Origin: Camellia lanceoleosa
Taxonomy: Eukaryota > Streptophyta > Magnoliopsida > Ericales > Theaceae
Direction: 5' to 3'
Assembly: GCA_025200525.1 (NCBI GenBank)
Contig: CM045759.1
Location: forward strand, 1,798,001-1,862,000
DNA: 64,000 bases
Shown here piece after piece: positions 36,931-47,409 of this stretch; positions within the stretch are counted from its first letter, which is position 1; the number at the start of each line of letters is the position of its first letter. The notes under the pieces were generated by a model. It did not search any database and was not told the DNA's origin. It worked only from the letters and a program-made list of their open reading frames with translations. Position numbers and translations under genes: made by a program.

Positions 36931-37532
36931 TTAGCCACAAATTATATATATTGGATTACACTGGAAAGTTTGCTAACTTATTCCAATTCTTCCTTCTTCT
37001 TCTTTTTCTCTCTTTCTGTTTCTCTAGATTGATGTGTTATTATCATAAGAAATTAAGAGAAAGAGAACAAAATCAAAATCATCAAATTTCCTCTGTTGTA
37101 AATGTGATGATTTATTTTGTGACTAAAAATGTGATGATTTTATATAAATTTATGTGATGATTTTTAGAAGGACTTTTGTGATCTAAAAGCAAAATGATTA
37201 TGTAACTCTTAGATTATTACAAGAGAGGAGAAGTTGAAATGTCAACAAAATCCCACCTCAAGAACAATACCAATTTGAAAATATGAGATCTGGTGATGAA
37301 CAATTTAGTTTAATAACATTGTAAGGATACGGTTTAGATACTTCATTTGATTTTTATTTCACTGTAAGGGTTATATATACAAGGGTAAATTGGTCTTTTT
37401 ACGTCTGTTATTAACGGTGCTAATTATGCACTTTACTCCATCAACTACAAGGGGGTTATGTAGTGATATTCAAACGTTAGTGGGTTAATCCGCACATAGC
37501 TTAAATCATAGGGGGCAAAGTGAAGTTTACCC
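36015..37532. mobile_element. Mutator-like element with long inverted ends
   Basis: This 1518-bp element has a perfect 9-bp TSD TAAATAAAT (36006-36014 and 37533-37541) and inverted ends of about 115 bp. Left: GGCAAACTTCACTTTACCCC...; right read inward: GGGTAAACTTCACTTTGCCC.... Both continue through TATGCGGATTA/TGTGCGGATTA and GAATATCAC(C/T)ACA. TSD length and TIR length are those of MULEs. No transposase is visible. The interior at 36300-36560 is less AT-rich and has a 65-codon frame rich in serine that could be captured host sequence. Confidence 0.9.
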
Positions 37533-37541
37533 TAAATAAAT

Positions 37542-38767
37542 TTGTGACAAATCAAAAATTATCTTATAACATACTAAATTATTGCAAGTGAATTGTGAAA
37601 TTTTTTTAAGAGACTCAATCCTTTTTCTTTAGGGCAAAGTTTCCCTTTAATCCATTAATTGAACTATCGGTTTAACTTTTAACATTTAGTGATCATATCA
37701 TCCATGTCGGTAATCGCAACATCAAGGTATATTTGTTGTAAAAAAAAATAAAAGGTAAGATATGCTTTTAACAATATATTGACTAATTTTTTTAAATTAA
37801 ATGTAATTTAATTAAAGAATTATTGTTATTTAATCAATTTAAATGATCTATTATAAAACCATACAAAATAAACCCTCCGAATCAATAAAATAGGCCTAGA
37901 GTGGCTCAAATCTGATCACCTAAATTTCAATTTAATTAATGAATTTAGTTGAGTAATATTACTCTCATCCAAAATTTAGAACTCTTATATCATTTTCCTA
38001 TATCATTTTCCTATATTTGATTGAAAAATATTATAAATTCCACTTAAGTATTTTAAATTTATCCCCAATAAAAGTTATATAATTGCCTATTGAATTTATA
38101 TAATATAACGTTTATATATAAAAATAAATTTGAACAAAAGATAACAATTCTCAAAAAATTCTCAATGGGTAATTTTAAATTCGTAGTATTAATCAGTGTA
38201 TGGTTTTAATTTTTTAGAAATTAAATTTTTTATTTTTCGTATTTTTTTTAGTGAATATTTTTAAAATTTTAAACAATTTTTTTATTTTTGTTTTTTTAGA
38301 TACATCTTACTTAGATATGTCTAAATAAATATTTGTGAAAAAATATTGTAAAAAATTAATAAAGACACAAAAATCTGAAAAATGTACTAAATTTTTATTT
38401 TTATTTTTTTGTATTTTTGGTATTTAGTGATTTTTTTTTCCAAAAAATTATAAATATTATACTTTTTAAGGGTATTTATATTAAGTGTGTTTAAAAATTA
38501 AAAAAAAATTATTTAAATTATTTAAAAAATTCAATAAAAATAAATATATATATATATATAAAACAAAAAATAAATTTTTCTAAAAAATAAATTTTAAAAA
38601 ACAAAACCAAACAGAGTGAATGAGTTTTTGTACAACATCATCATCTTATTAGCAATCCGTAAACTTCTCTCTTTCCTATGATTTTTATGACGCTGTAAGA
38701 TTCTCATCTACGTGGCACAATCTATGCCATAGTTCTCGATAAAACAACTAAGATCATCGACAAATTA
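37542..38767. other. AT-rich intergenic DNA
   Basis: No gene was recognised. It includes the inverted relative (38195-38620) of the repeat at 20300-20715 and a (TA)n run near 38545. Confidence 0.55.
38195..38620 (-). repeat. AT-rich dispersed repeat, copy 2
   Basis: Inverted relative of 20300-20715, sharing TTTTTGGTATTTAGTG and TTTAGATACATCTTACTTAG-like phrases in the reverse order. It ends near AACCAAACAGAGTG. Confidence 0.6.
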
Positions 38768-39572
38768 TGTGGGTACCAGATTCAAGACTAGATGAAAGTG
38801 GATCGGCTCCACGCTCAGTTGGACTATCCAAGGATTGAGATCCCTGCCACAAGAAACACCGTAAGAGCTGCCTGGCCGGGGTTGGCCGAATAACCCCTCT
38901 AGTGTGGGAATCAGTGATCGGAGAAGAAGTGTAGAGAGTTGAGTTTGTAAATAAATGGGGTTTAGCTTGGAACAGTTCAGTTTCTTTTTTTTCTTCAATG
39001 TGAAGTTCATGTAGTATACATAGGGTTCCTTGCTTACTCAAGATGATTTTATGGAGCTCTGGTGCTGCCAAGTTTCCTTTTAGCATTATCCAAGGTGGGG
39101 GACCACCTGGTAGTTGTCATAGAATGCATATACTCATTGTAGTCATACTGATAACAAACTTCATTCTTCTGGTTTAACAGCTTCCGTGATTCTAGGTGTA
39201 GGGGACCAACTGAGGTGGCAACTTGCACATGCACATACTCACAACTTTCACGTCATGAGGTTTCCTCACTGCACCTAAGTTCCCGCCTGCCCTAGACGAG
39301 GCTTCATGGGATGGGCTGTCCATTCAGATATCTTTGTGGGGCTCCTACCACTTTAGTTCGCCCATAGATTAGGTCTTGCAAATCGCAAAGTTGGACTAGC
39401 TGCTTCAATCATGGGTTGAGCCCAAGTGCTTGAAGACTTCGGTAGACTGTTGATCATGAAGTTGGGCTTAGTTGGGTTGCCTACATGCTCATCTGACCCA
39501 TTTGGATTTGGGCTTGGGTGATTGGACTGGCCCAAGGCTTGGGTTCGACCCATTTCTTATTTACCCCATTCA
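38768..39572 (-). repeat. 3' LTR of the Tat-lineage element
   Basis: Starts TGTGGGTACCAGATTC and ends TTACCCCATTCA on the plus strand. It aligns with 51783-52599 over its whole length, for example CACCTGGTAGTTGTCATA and TTGGGCTTAGTTGGGTTGCC blocks. At 805 bp it is slightly shorter than its partner. Confidence 0.9.
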
Positions 39573-39582
39573 TTTGCCCCCT
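39573..39582 (-). promoter_or_regulatory. Polypurine tract
   Basis: On the minus strand AGGGGGCAAA directly precedes the 3' LTR start TGAATGGGG, the expected place for second-strand priming. Confidence 0.75.
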
Positions 39583-40117
39583 AGTTCGCGCTAAAGTTCC
39601 CCTTGGGGAGAGCTACAATTTGGTACTCCAAACATCGCGTCGCTTCGGGTCTGCCCCAGTTCGGCCTTGGTGACGGTTCAATCCTGATACACAACCCCTG
39701 CATGCGTCCTTTCGTGTGACACGTGGCAATGTGTGATAGGTGTACAAAGATAGTGCGTCGATTCCATATCGAAGGTCGTGTTTCGTGTACCTTCACGCCG
39801 GCTGGTGCAATAAATGCTCTGGTTGTCAATCCAAATCCCTTTATCTGTTTTTTCGCTCTTCTAGAGAGCTTCAAAGAAAAGGGAATAACCATTCTCGTTC
39901 CTCTGAACTAGTCTCATTGGAGCTCTGCTCAGACTTTTCGCTACCAGTCTTGCTTCAGCGCCGCCCGTTCGCTACCATTGCTCTGATCTCTGTAAGTTCT
40001 CTTGTGATTCTTCTTCTTTTGTCTTTTTCTGTTTCAATCATCTTGTTTGGCCCTTGCGCCGTTATGTTCCTCATCTTGGTATATGAGTTATACCCCTGTA
40101 CCACTAGGTTTAGTTTA
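39583..40117 (+). promoter_or_regulatory. Probable promoter/leader of the antisense ORF
   Basis: Plus-strand sequence between the 3' LTR and the antisense ORF. GACACGTGGCA at 39718-39728 is a perfect G-box/ABRE-type element. Several alternative upstream frames overlap here, but none continues the family similarity. There is no clear TATA box. Promoter activity is inferred from position and from a similar ACGT-core pair before the other copy of this ORF. Confidence 0.4.
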
Positions 40118-42216
40118 ATGGGAAAGTTTCGCTTGTTAGTTGATACTCCCGAGGCCATAGCCATGTTTCGCCTCGATTACAATATCCCCGATGATGTGAC
40201 CTTTCGTTGGCAAAGGTTGATGCCAAGCGTATGGGCACTAGGAGTACCGTCGCCTTTCCGATTGCGGCCATCGTCGAAGGAGGGGTTCGGTTTCTCCTCA
40301 ACCCTTTGGTGCACCGATTTCTGCATCAAGTTCAGCTAACCCCGATGCAAGTGTCCATGAACCTGTTCTGTGTCGTCTATGGTGCATCCGCCCTCAACAG
40401 GCGATTGGGTTTGAACATTGATATTTGGGATATTTTAGGTCGCTACACTCTTTTCGCATAACAAGGACCACAAAGACATATTACTTGCGTGTTCATTCAC
40501 CGATGATCATCTGGTGACTGGTTGCCCAATTTGGACAAACATAACGACGATTTTCTCGCAAGTTGGTGGCAAATGGAGTTCCTCGGAATGTAATTCCAAA
40601 TCCGAATGGATGCTTAAGAAGGATAGCTACCTGTGTCCCGGCACTTCCTCTAGTGTCTTTTGTATTTCTTACCTTGTTTTGATGTTGCTCGATGAGTCAC
40701 TTTTTTGCAGAGGCTTCCCGCTTCCAAGCAATTAACCGGAAAACACCGAGGCCATCAAAGCCGCCTCCGAGGTGCAAGAAGAGATCTGCGCCAAGTCGTT
40801 GATTTCTAGTCGACTTACCGCTCTACCATTCCGAAAAAGGCGAGGCTTGCTGTATCCCTTCTAGATTCTGACACTGAGACTAATACATCTCTCACTCATC
40901 TGGTTACGAATCGTCGCCGAAGCCAGGGTGCACCGTTTGAGAGAACGCCCTCTCCTGCCCCCAGTTTCGAAGGGGCGGGTCTGTGTCTAAAAGAAGAGTG
41001 CTGGTGGATTTGGAGGCTGGAGGCTAAGGCTTTTGGCGCCTCCGATGTTTTGGAGACCCCTCTAGAAAAGGCCAAAGCGAAGAGCCTCATGGAAGTGAAA
41101 TTGGAGGTGGGAGCTTCTGGGACTCCTGCTACTGCTGCCAAGCCTTCTACTTCGGTTGCTGCAAGAGCGAAGAAGATGAGGAGAGAGACTGGCAAGGCAA
41201 TAGTTGGGGAAGCTTCTGAGGATCTTATTGAGGATGAGGCATTTGAGAAATGGAAGCCGCCGATGTTGCATCAAGGCAGACCCATCTCTACTTCTGATTC
41301 GATTATTACTTCCAAAGATTTTGCTTTTGATTTGAGTAAGATTCTGTTGATGCCAGTGAACATGGCTGATCATAACGGCCCCCGCGATATTCCTGTTCTG
41401 AAGGGGACCCTTCAGATGATGACTACTGTAAGTGCTTTCTTGTTTTGTTTGTTTTTGGTGTTATGCTGCTGCTTTCTTTTCTTTTTTGCTGTCCTTTGTA
41501 GTGTATTTAGAGGATGCATTTGTCCATCACCAGAGCGGAGGAAATGGAGAAGGCCGTACTGAAGGCTGCAATGAACGCTGAGAGACTGACAGTAAGCCTG
41601 GAGACCGAGAAAGAAGGACGCCGAACTGCCGAAAGGGAGGCATTTCGTTTGAACAAGATTGTTACTTCAGTTGAAAAATCAAAGGAGGCTACTATTGGGA
41701 CGCAGGCTCAACTTGAAGGAAAAGTGGCCGAGCTGGAGGCCGTTATTAAGTGATGGTCGCCGAAATGCTTCAAGCTAGAGGCCAAGCATTGGCAACAAGG
41801 TTGGGTTGAGGCTGGGGCTGCTTATAAAGAGGAGGTGCTAGTGCTGCAAGACAAGGTCTTTCTAAAGGGTTGGACAAGTGCTTTAGCTGCTATCCTAGTT
41901 CCTGAAGGCTCTCCCTGTTTGCATGTCCCAATTCCTCACGATCCTTGGGTCCAAAGATTGCCCCTACCCCTGTTGTTCTTCCGGCTGAAGTTTCCCTAGA
42001 AATTGATTCTGCAAACAAGACTCAAGACAGTGATGTTGCTATTGAAACAGTGAATGTTGAAGGGGGTGAGACCCTGGAGACTGAAGCCGCGGGAGATGTG
42101 GTTAAGGAAGCTTCTACTTCTCAGGAAGTTGGAGTTGAATCTACTTTTACTCCCCAAGACGGCTTGGACAAAATTGTGGGCGCTGCTCCTGAGGTTCCCT
42201 CTGTTAATGAAAGTTG
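40118..42216 (+). pseudogene. Antisense ORF, 'putative gypsy type transposon' family
   Basis: Runs on the plus strand, against gag-pol. The start MGKFRLLVDTPEAIAMFRLD at 40118 and the later PIAAIVEGGVRFLLNPLVH (to about 40461) parallel the copy at 17971-17630; a frameshift near 40210-40240 separates the two halves. The family is PF04195 (from memory). After a broken stretch, 41050-41427 carries a basic linker and FDLSKILLMPVNMADHNG. A small intron follows (GTAAGT at 41428, acceptor at 41510), then a coiled-coil-like region (EEMEKAVLKAAMNAERLTVS..., 41514-41753) and an acidic tail (41945-42216). The protein's role in the element is unknown. Two or more breaks mean no full-length product. Confidence 0.75.
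41428..41510 (+). other. Intron in the antisense ORF
   Basis: GTAAGT donor after codons MMTT, a pyrimidine-rich middle (TTTTGTTTG, CTTTTTTGCTG) and acceptor TATTTAG, phase 0 on both sides. Splicing joins MMTT to RMHLSITRAEEMEK in frame. The alternative acceptor CTTTGTAG at 41501 would read into a stop. The 79-bp phase-0 intron at 16594-16672 is in the same place of the other copy. Confidence 0.6.
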
Positions 42217-42433
42217 AAGTTTTTTCTAAAAAGGAATTAAAGTTTTTACTTTTCTATTTTGATGTACTGTGGCTCGATCCGCTTGACGAGCTTTCTCTCT
42301 ATACTTGCCAAGACAATTTTTCTTTTTTATTTTCTTTTCTTTGTTGCTGGTTATGAGGCCATCTGTGCCTTTTGTTGGATGATGGGATATTCTTTTTGAA
42401 TTTGCAATCTGATGCTGTTTGGCTTCTATGTCT

Positions 42434-42665
42434 GAATGTTTTCTATACTGCTTGCCCCCGGCCAAGCACTGTTGGGACCTCGGGGCCGAACAGATGCTCG
42501 ATCTGGTTCTGTACTACTTGAAATAGATGTTTTGTCCAGTTCTGTACTGCTTGCCCCCGGTCAAACACTATTAAGACCTCGAGGCCGAACATATGCTCTG
42601 GTTCTCAGATGTTTGTTCCCCGAGAATCGCTGGGACCTCGGGCTAACAGATGCTCGATCCGCTAA
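42434..42665. repeat. Tandem repeat, ~100-bp unit
   Basis: TACTGCTTGCCCCCGG(C/T)CAA, then a GGGACCTCGGGGCCGAACA-like phrase and ATGCTC(G)ATCTGGTTCT, recurs two to three times with decay. It lies downstream of the antisense ORF, in the 3' non-coding part of the element. Confidence 0.7.
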
Positions 42666-42694
42666 TCTAATATGTTACATGGTTGTGCTTGACT

Positions 42695-42935
42695 TTGTAA
42701 ACGGGTCTTACTTAGGTCCAGGTTGGTTTGAAAAAACAATTGTTTGTCCTCACCTGAAGCTAAGTAAGATTTGTACTGAAGATTGTGCTCTTAGGTAGAA
42801 TTGCTTAAGTCTGTTTCAACTTTGATAGCACGAGTGCATTTGAATGGGATAAAGGCATGAAGAGGTGTCTTACTCAGGTCCAGGTTGGTTTGAAAAAACA
42901 ATTGTTTGCCCCCGCCTGGAGTTGAGTAAGACTAA
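42695..42935. repeat. Two ~70-bp repeats, ~165 bp apart
   Basis: GGTCCAGGTTGGTTTGAAAA then AACAATTGTTTG(T/C)CC occurs near 42715 and 42878, each followed by CCTG(A/G)AG and AGTAAGA. Confidence 0.8.
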
Positions 42936-43234
42936 TGCTGGAAGTTTGCTCTTGACAGAGCTTAGCAAAGTTTGTTCCAACTCTGTTTGTTCGCATCAGT
43001 ACTGAAATGTTGACGTGATGATACTTAAGAAATTTCGTGATTCAGAGATGTTTACTTAAGATATGTTAGTATGGTTTCCACCAAGTAATTCCACTTGGCT
43101 AAAATCCAATTTAGTTGCCAAACATAATTCCACCAAGCAATACCACTTGGCATGTTTGAGTGCTATCCAAATTTAAATTCGCTCACTGCTCAAACTAAGT
43201 TCGCTTTGGGTTTAAACCAAAGCTAAGTTCATTT

Positions 43235-43436
43235 GATAAACATTAAAGCTAATTCCGCTTGATAAACATCAAAGCCAATTCCGCTTGATAAATATCAAAG
43301 CTATTTCCGCTTGGTAAGTACCAAAGCTAATTTCGCTTGATAAACATCAAAACTAATTCCGCTTGGTGAGTACCAAAGCTAATTCCATTTGATAAACATC
43401 AAAGCTAATTCCGCTTGGTGAGTACCAAAGCTAATT
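43235..43436. repeat. 26-bp tandem array, alternating unit types
   Basis: About 7.8 units. Type A is GATAAACATCAAAGCTAATT plus CCGCTT; type B begins GGTGAGTACC instead of GATAAACATC. The order is A A A B A B A B, so the end of the array has grown as an A-B pair. Weaker relatives with CCACTTGG start at 43080. Confidence 0.9.
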
Positions 43437-43479
43437 ACAAGAATTTGATAAATTTGAGAGAAGGGGAAGCATTTGCATT

Positions 43480-44640
43480 GGTCAATGATATCCGCCTTTA
43501 CATTCTGATAGAGAAGTTGGGAGATAATTCTATTAATAGTATTTCTTGAGATTTGCTACATTCCTAGACCGAGGTATAGCTCTGCCTTTGAGATCCTCGA
43601 GGTAGTAAGCTCCATTTCCAGCAACAACTTTGACTTTGTACGGACCATCCCAGTTAGGCCCAAGTTTGCCTTCGCCAGGCACCCTTTTGTGATCCATAAC
43701 TTTTCTCAGAATCAGTTCTCAAGGTATGAATTGCCTTGGGAAGACTTTTTGATTGAAACTTTTGACGAGCTGCTTTTGATACGCGACAAGTCTGATCAGT
43801 GCTGCTTCTCTTCGACCCTCTGTCATATCCAGTGCTTATGCAATAGCTTCCTCATTACTGGTGCTTTCAAACAATTAAGACCGAAGGGTTGGGAGACCTA
43901 CTTCGAGTGGGATGATGGCCTCCATTCCATAAGTTAAGGAATAAGGTGTTGCCTTTGTTAAGCGTCGTGCTGTGGTTCGGTATGCCCATAGTACGGGTAA
44001 CTCTTCAACCCATTTTCCTTTTGCATGCTCAAGCCGCTTTTTACTCCGCACGATGGTTTTGTTTGACGCTTCGCTCCATTACTTTATGGGTACCTCGAGA
44101 AGAGTTTCGATACTCGATCTTGAGGTCAGCACAAAACTTTCTGAAAATCTTTCCATCGAACTGTGTTTCGTTATTCGCAATCAAGATTCGCGGATGCCAA
44201 ACGCACCACCACGCTTTCATGACAAACCGCCAGATCCGCTTTTTGATACTTGCTGCTGCCGACTTCAACCCACTTAGTGAAATAGTCGATTGCAAAGAAT
44301 GAAGAATCGATGTTCCTAGTGTCTCGCATCAATGGTCCGACAATATCCAGACCCCACTGGGCAAAGGGCCATGGGCTGGTGAATGGAGTGAGAGTTTTAG
44401 CAGGCTGATGAATGAGTGGAGCAAACCTCAGACATTTATCACATTTCAGACGTATCGTCACAAGATCTTGTTGAATCCATGGCCACCAAAGACGTAAGTG
44501 AGGGCTCGGTGCGCCAAAGGACCTTTCACCAACGCTACATCCACAAATCCCATCATGAATTTCAGAGAGAACATTCTCAACTAGATTTGATGCACACATA
44601 GAAGATAAGGGCCAAGATAGAGCATCTGACAACTTTCCAG
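43480..44640 (-). pseudogene. Integrase of the Tat-lineage element, decayed
   Basis: Minus-strand frames show WWPWIQQDLVTIRLKCDKCL (end of the zinc-binding region), then FTSPWPFAQWGLDIVGPL with the first catalytic D, then FAIDYFTKWVEV, and in another frame ETQFDGKIFRKFCADLKIEY. The usual PQ(A/G)NGQ(A/V)E region is replaced by a changed [17 protein letters not shown]. The C-terminal part, weakly visible to about 43560, includes the segment over GGATGGTCCGTACAAAG. Two frameshifts and stops occur. Confidence 0.85.
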
Positions 44641-44889
44641 ATGGTGAGGTCCAAAACCGAGCCTACCTATGTCTCCGACTTTGTTGGCTTCCTTTTATCT
44701 TTGGGGAGAGTACTAGATTTTAGAAAAGCAAGTATCGGATCCATCCAAATGCTCTACATTGTTACAGAGGATCGAAGATGCAATGTTTGGTTCTAGCATG
44801 AACTCAACCCAAACTTTTCTAGCATCTTTGGTATCCATCGATAAGCCCAGTAAGCCAAAGCATCAAGATGGTCGTTTTTGTCCCAACTA

Positions 44890-45412
44890 ACTGTTTCTAC
44901 TCATATGGATTGAAACTTTTGAGTAGGTCTTTGGCCTTGCCTATATATATAGCCATTATTTCATCTTGTGCTTCATAGACCCCGTAAAGTTGGTTTACCA
45001 CCACAGAATCGCCGAAAACAAGAAGTCGTTTCAAGATCAAGTGTTCAAGACTATGTAAGCCAGCCAATAACGCTTCGTACTCTGCCTCATTGTTTGAAGC
45101 CTTCCAACCGAGCATGAGAGCCTATTCCTAGATAAATCCTTCTTGTGAGATAAGTACTACTCCTGGCCCCGAGCCTCGGTTATTGGATGACCCGTCAACA
45201 TAAAGCTGCCAGATGTTTCCAATAAAAAGTCTTGATGCTTCCGAAGAGAAGTGCTTTCCCCGTTCGATGGTACGTGGCACCTGTGCCAAATTGGGATTCC
45301 TTGGCTCGGTACTCTGGGTGGGAGCAAATTTTACGACGAAATCTGCTAAAACCTGGGCCTTGATTGCCATCCTGGGTTGATACCGAATGTCAAACTCACC
45401 AAGCTTTATCAC
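44890..45412 (-). pseudogene. RNase H (second, archaeal-type copy)
   Basis: The first part ends the retroviral-type RNase H (KLGEFDIRYQPRMAIKAQVL). After a linker of about 45 residues comes a complete-looking second domain: WQLYVDGSSNNRGSGPGVVL with the first D, NEAEYEALLAGLHSLEHL with the E, and LLVFGDSVVVNQL with the second D. The domain is split by a stop at about 45117-45130. Two RNase H domains in a row are characteristic of the Tat lineage. Confidence 0.85.
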
Positions 45413-45419
45413 CCATTTT

Positions 45420-46690
45420 ACTGTTCAGCCAGAGAAATCAGCTCGGCTGAATACAGATCTGAGAAGGAATTCAGTAAAGACGTTGATGGTATATCCCTGG
45501 AAGTAATGTTGTAACTTTCTTGAGGCGATAAGCAGAGTGTAAGCTAACTTTTCCAAGGGCAAATACCGTGTCTCAAGATCTAGTAAAGTCTTGCTAACAT
45601 AGTATACCGCCTCTCGCCTTGTTAACTTCTCGAATTATTACTACGCTTACGGCATGATCTGAGACTGCTAGATATAGGTAGAGCTCCTCTTCTGGTTTTG
45701 GAGTGGACAGAAGAGGTGGTGTGCTGAGGTATCTCTTGAGACTTTACAGTGCTTCGGTACACTCGGAACTCTATTCAAACGCTGCCCTTTTTCTTAATAG
45801 CTGGAAGAAGGGCTTCATCCGATCTGAAGATTTGCTGATGAACCGATTCAGGGCGGCCGTCATTCCGGCCAGTTTCTGCAGCTCTTTAGCCTTTGTTGGT
45901 ATTTCGAGATCTTGTATTGCCTTGATTTGATCCGGATTCGCCTCGATTCCTCTGTGAGTGACCATGTATCCCAAGAACTTCCCTGTTCTTACCCCGAAAG
46001 CGCATTTCGAGGCATTGAGGCGAAGCTGATGGTTTTTCAAGATGTCAAAAACTTCTCTCAAGTCTGCAAGGTGGTTTGTAGCGAGCTTGCTTTTTATTAC
46101 CATATCATCTATATAAGCTTCCATGGTTTTCCCAAGTTGGTCCTTGAACATCCGAGTGATCATTCACTAGTAGGTTGTCCTGGCGTTCTTGAGGCCGAAC
46201 GGCATTATTTTGTAGCAGTAAGTTCCTCAAGTAATAAATGCCGTTTTTCGATCCCGACCAACAGGATATCCGTGATAACCGCTATAAACGCCCGTAAAGC
46301 CAGTTTGTGCTCGCGGTTTTGTCATGAGTCTACCAGTTGATCGATGCGAGGCAGCGGAAAACTATCTTTGGGGCAGGCTTTGTTTAAGTAAGTGAAGTCA
46401 ACGCAAACTCTCCATTTTTCGTTCTTCTTTTTTACTACGACTGTGTTGGACAGCCATTGTGGGTACTGAACTTCTCTGATTGCTCCCGATGCTAGGAGTT
46501 TTTCAACTTCGGCAATTACTGCTTCAGTGTGCTCAACTGAGGATCTCCAACTTTTCTGTACAACGGGCCGAACGGAAGGGTTAATGTTGAGCTTGTGGCA
46601 AGAAAATTTTGGGTCCAACCCTGGAGTATCATATGCTGACCATGCGAATATCTCCATATTTTCCTCGCCAGCCCAAAGAAATTAGTTTCA
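45420..46690 (-). pseudogene. Reverse transcriptase and first RNase H, decayed
   Basis: Two open pieces carry RT. 46322-46657 has AIREVQYPQWLSNTVVVKKK, WRVCVDFTYLNKACPKDSFP and LPRIDQLVDS. 45771-46163 has [12 protein letters not shown] (the Y-X-D-D box with both aspartates), [20 protein letters not shown] and [15 protein letters not shown], then the start of the connection and RNase H. Between 46163 and 46322 the frame is lost. Some 200 residues of the first RNase H (45420-45770) are visible only in scattered frames. Confidence 0.9.
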
Positions 46691-46889
46691 TCGGCGCCTA
46701 GCGAGGTACTGATAAGGAAGTACTTTTCTGGATCATTCTCCTTTACCAGGACTTTCTCAAAATCCTCTACTATCTTTTCTTTTGGGGCTCCCCCTATATC
46801 TTCCAAGACTGGTTGTTCTGCCATTTCCATTATTTGTACCCGGTTGCAGAGTTGTTTTGCCTTTAGTGCCACCATGAAGTAATGTTTGG

Positions 46890-47400
46890 ACGCAACTTGA
46901 TCCCCTGAGATCTACTCTACTCCGTATTCCGTTGGGAAATAGATGAGCTGGTGGTAGGTTGAAGAGACCGCCTCCATTGGATGAATCCATGGACGGCCAA
47001 GTATGGCATTGTAAGGGGATGGTGTATTAATAACTATAAACTCTATCTGGAGGGTTTTTGTTCTTGCCACAACTGGCAACACTATTCTGCCAAGTGGCCA
47101 TTCTGGCTGTGAATTGAAGCCTACTAATGGAGCCGCTGCTAGTGAGGTGTCGCTTGGAGAAACCAAGCTTTCAACAAGTCATAATACAATATGTCTGCCA
47201 GACCGCTTGATCTACCAGACTCGCTTTACGCCAAATCGCTTCCCAATTCCCACGCTTATAATCAGCATCAAGATTCGGTGTTGTATGCCTTCTAAATCCT
47301 TTCTAGTAAATGAAACAAAGGCATTAAGGGGATTTGGGTATCAGGCGCATTTTTTCGATGCGGCTCTATCGACATGACTCCGAATTTGCACAAATTTTAG
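46890..47400 (-). pseudogene. Protease remnant of the Tat-lineage element
   Basis: The open piece 46912-47166 includes SPYNAILGRPWIHPMEAVSS and GRIVLPV, the C-terminal half of a plant Ty3/gypsy protease. Upstream the expected catalytic D-T/S-G stretch is present only as a changed VDQAVW-like sequence in broken frames, so the active site is lost. Confidence 0.75.
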
Positions 47401-47409
47401 CAATCTCTT

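Noticed and set aside
45912..46340. Long plus-strand frames over the RT region (also 47334-47789 and 43946-44302)
   Set aside because: Antisense shadows of pol and gag; no family features, and the real domains are on the minus strand.
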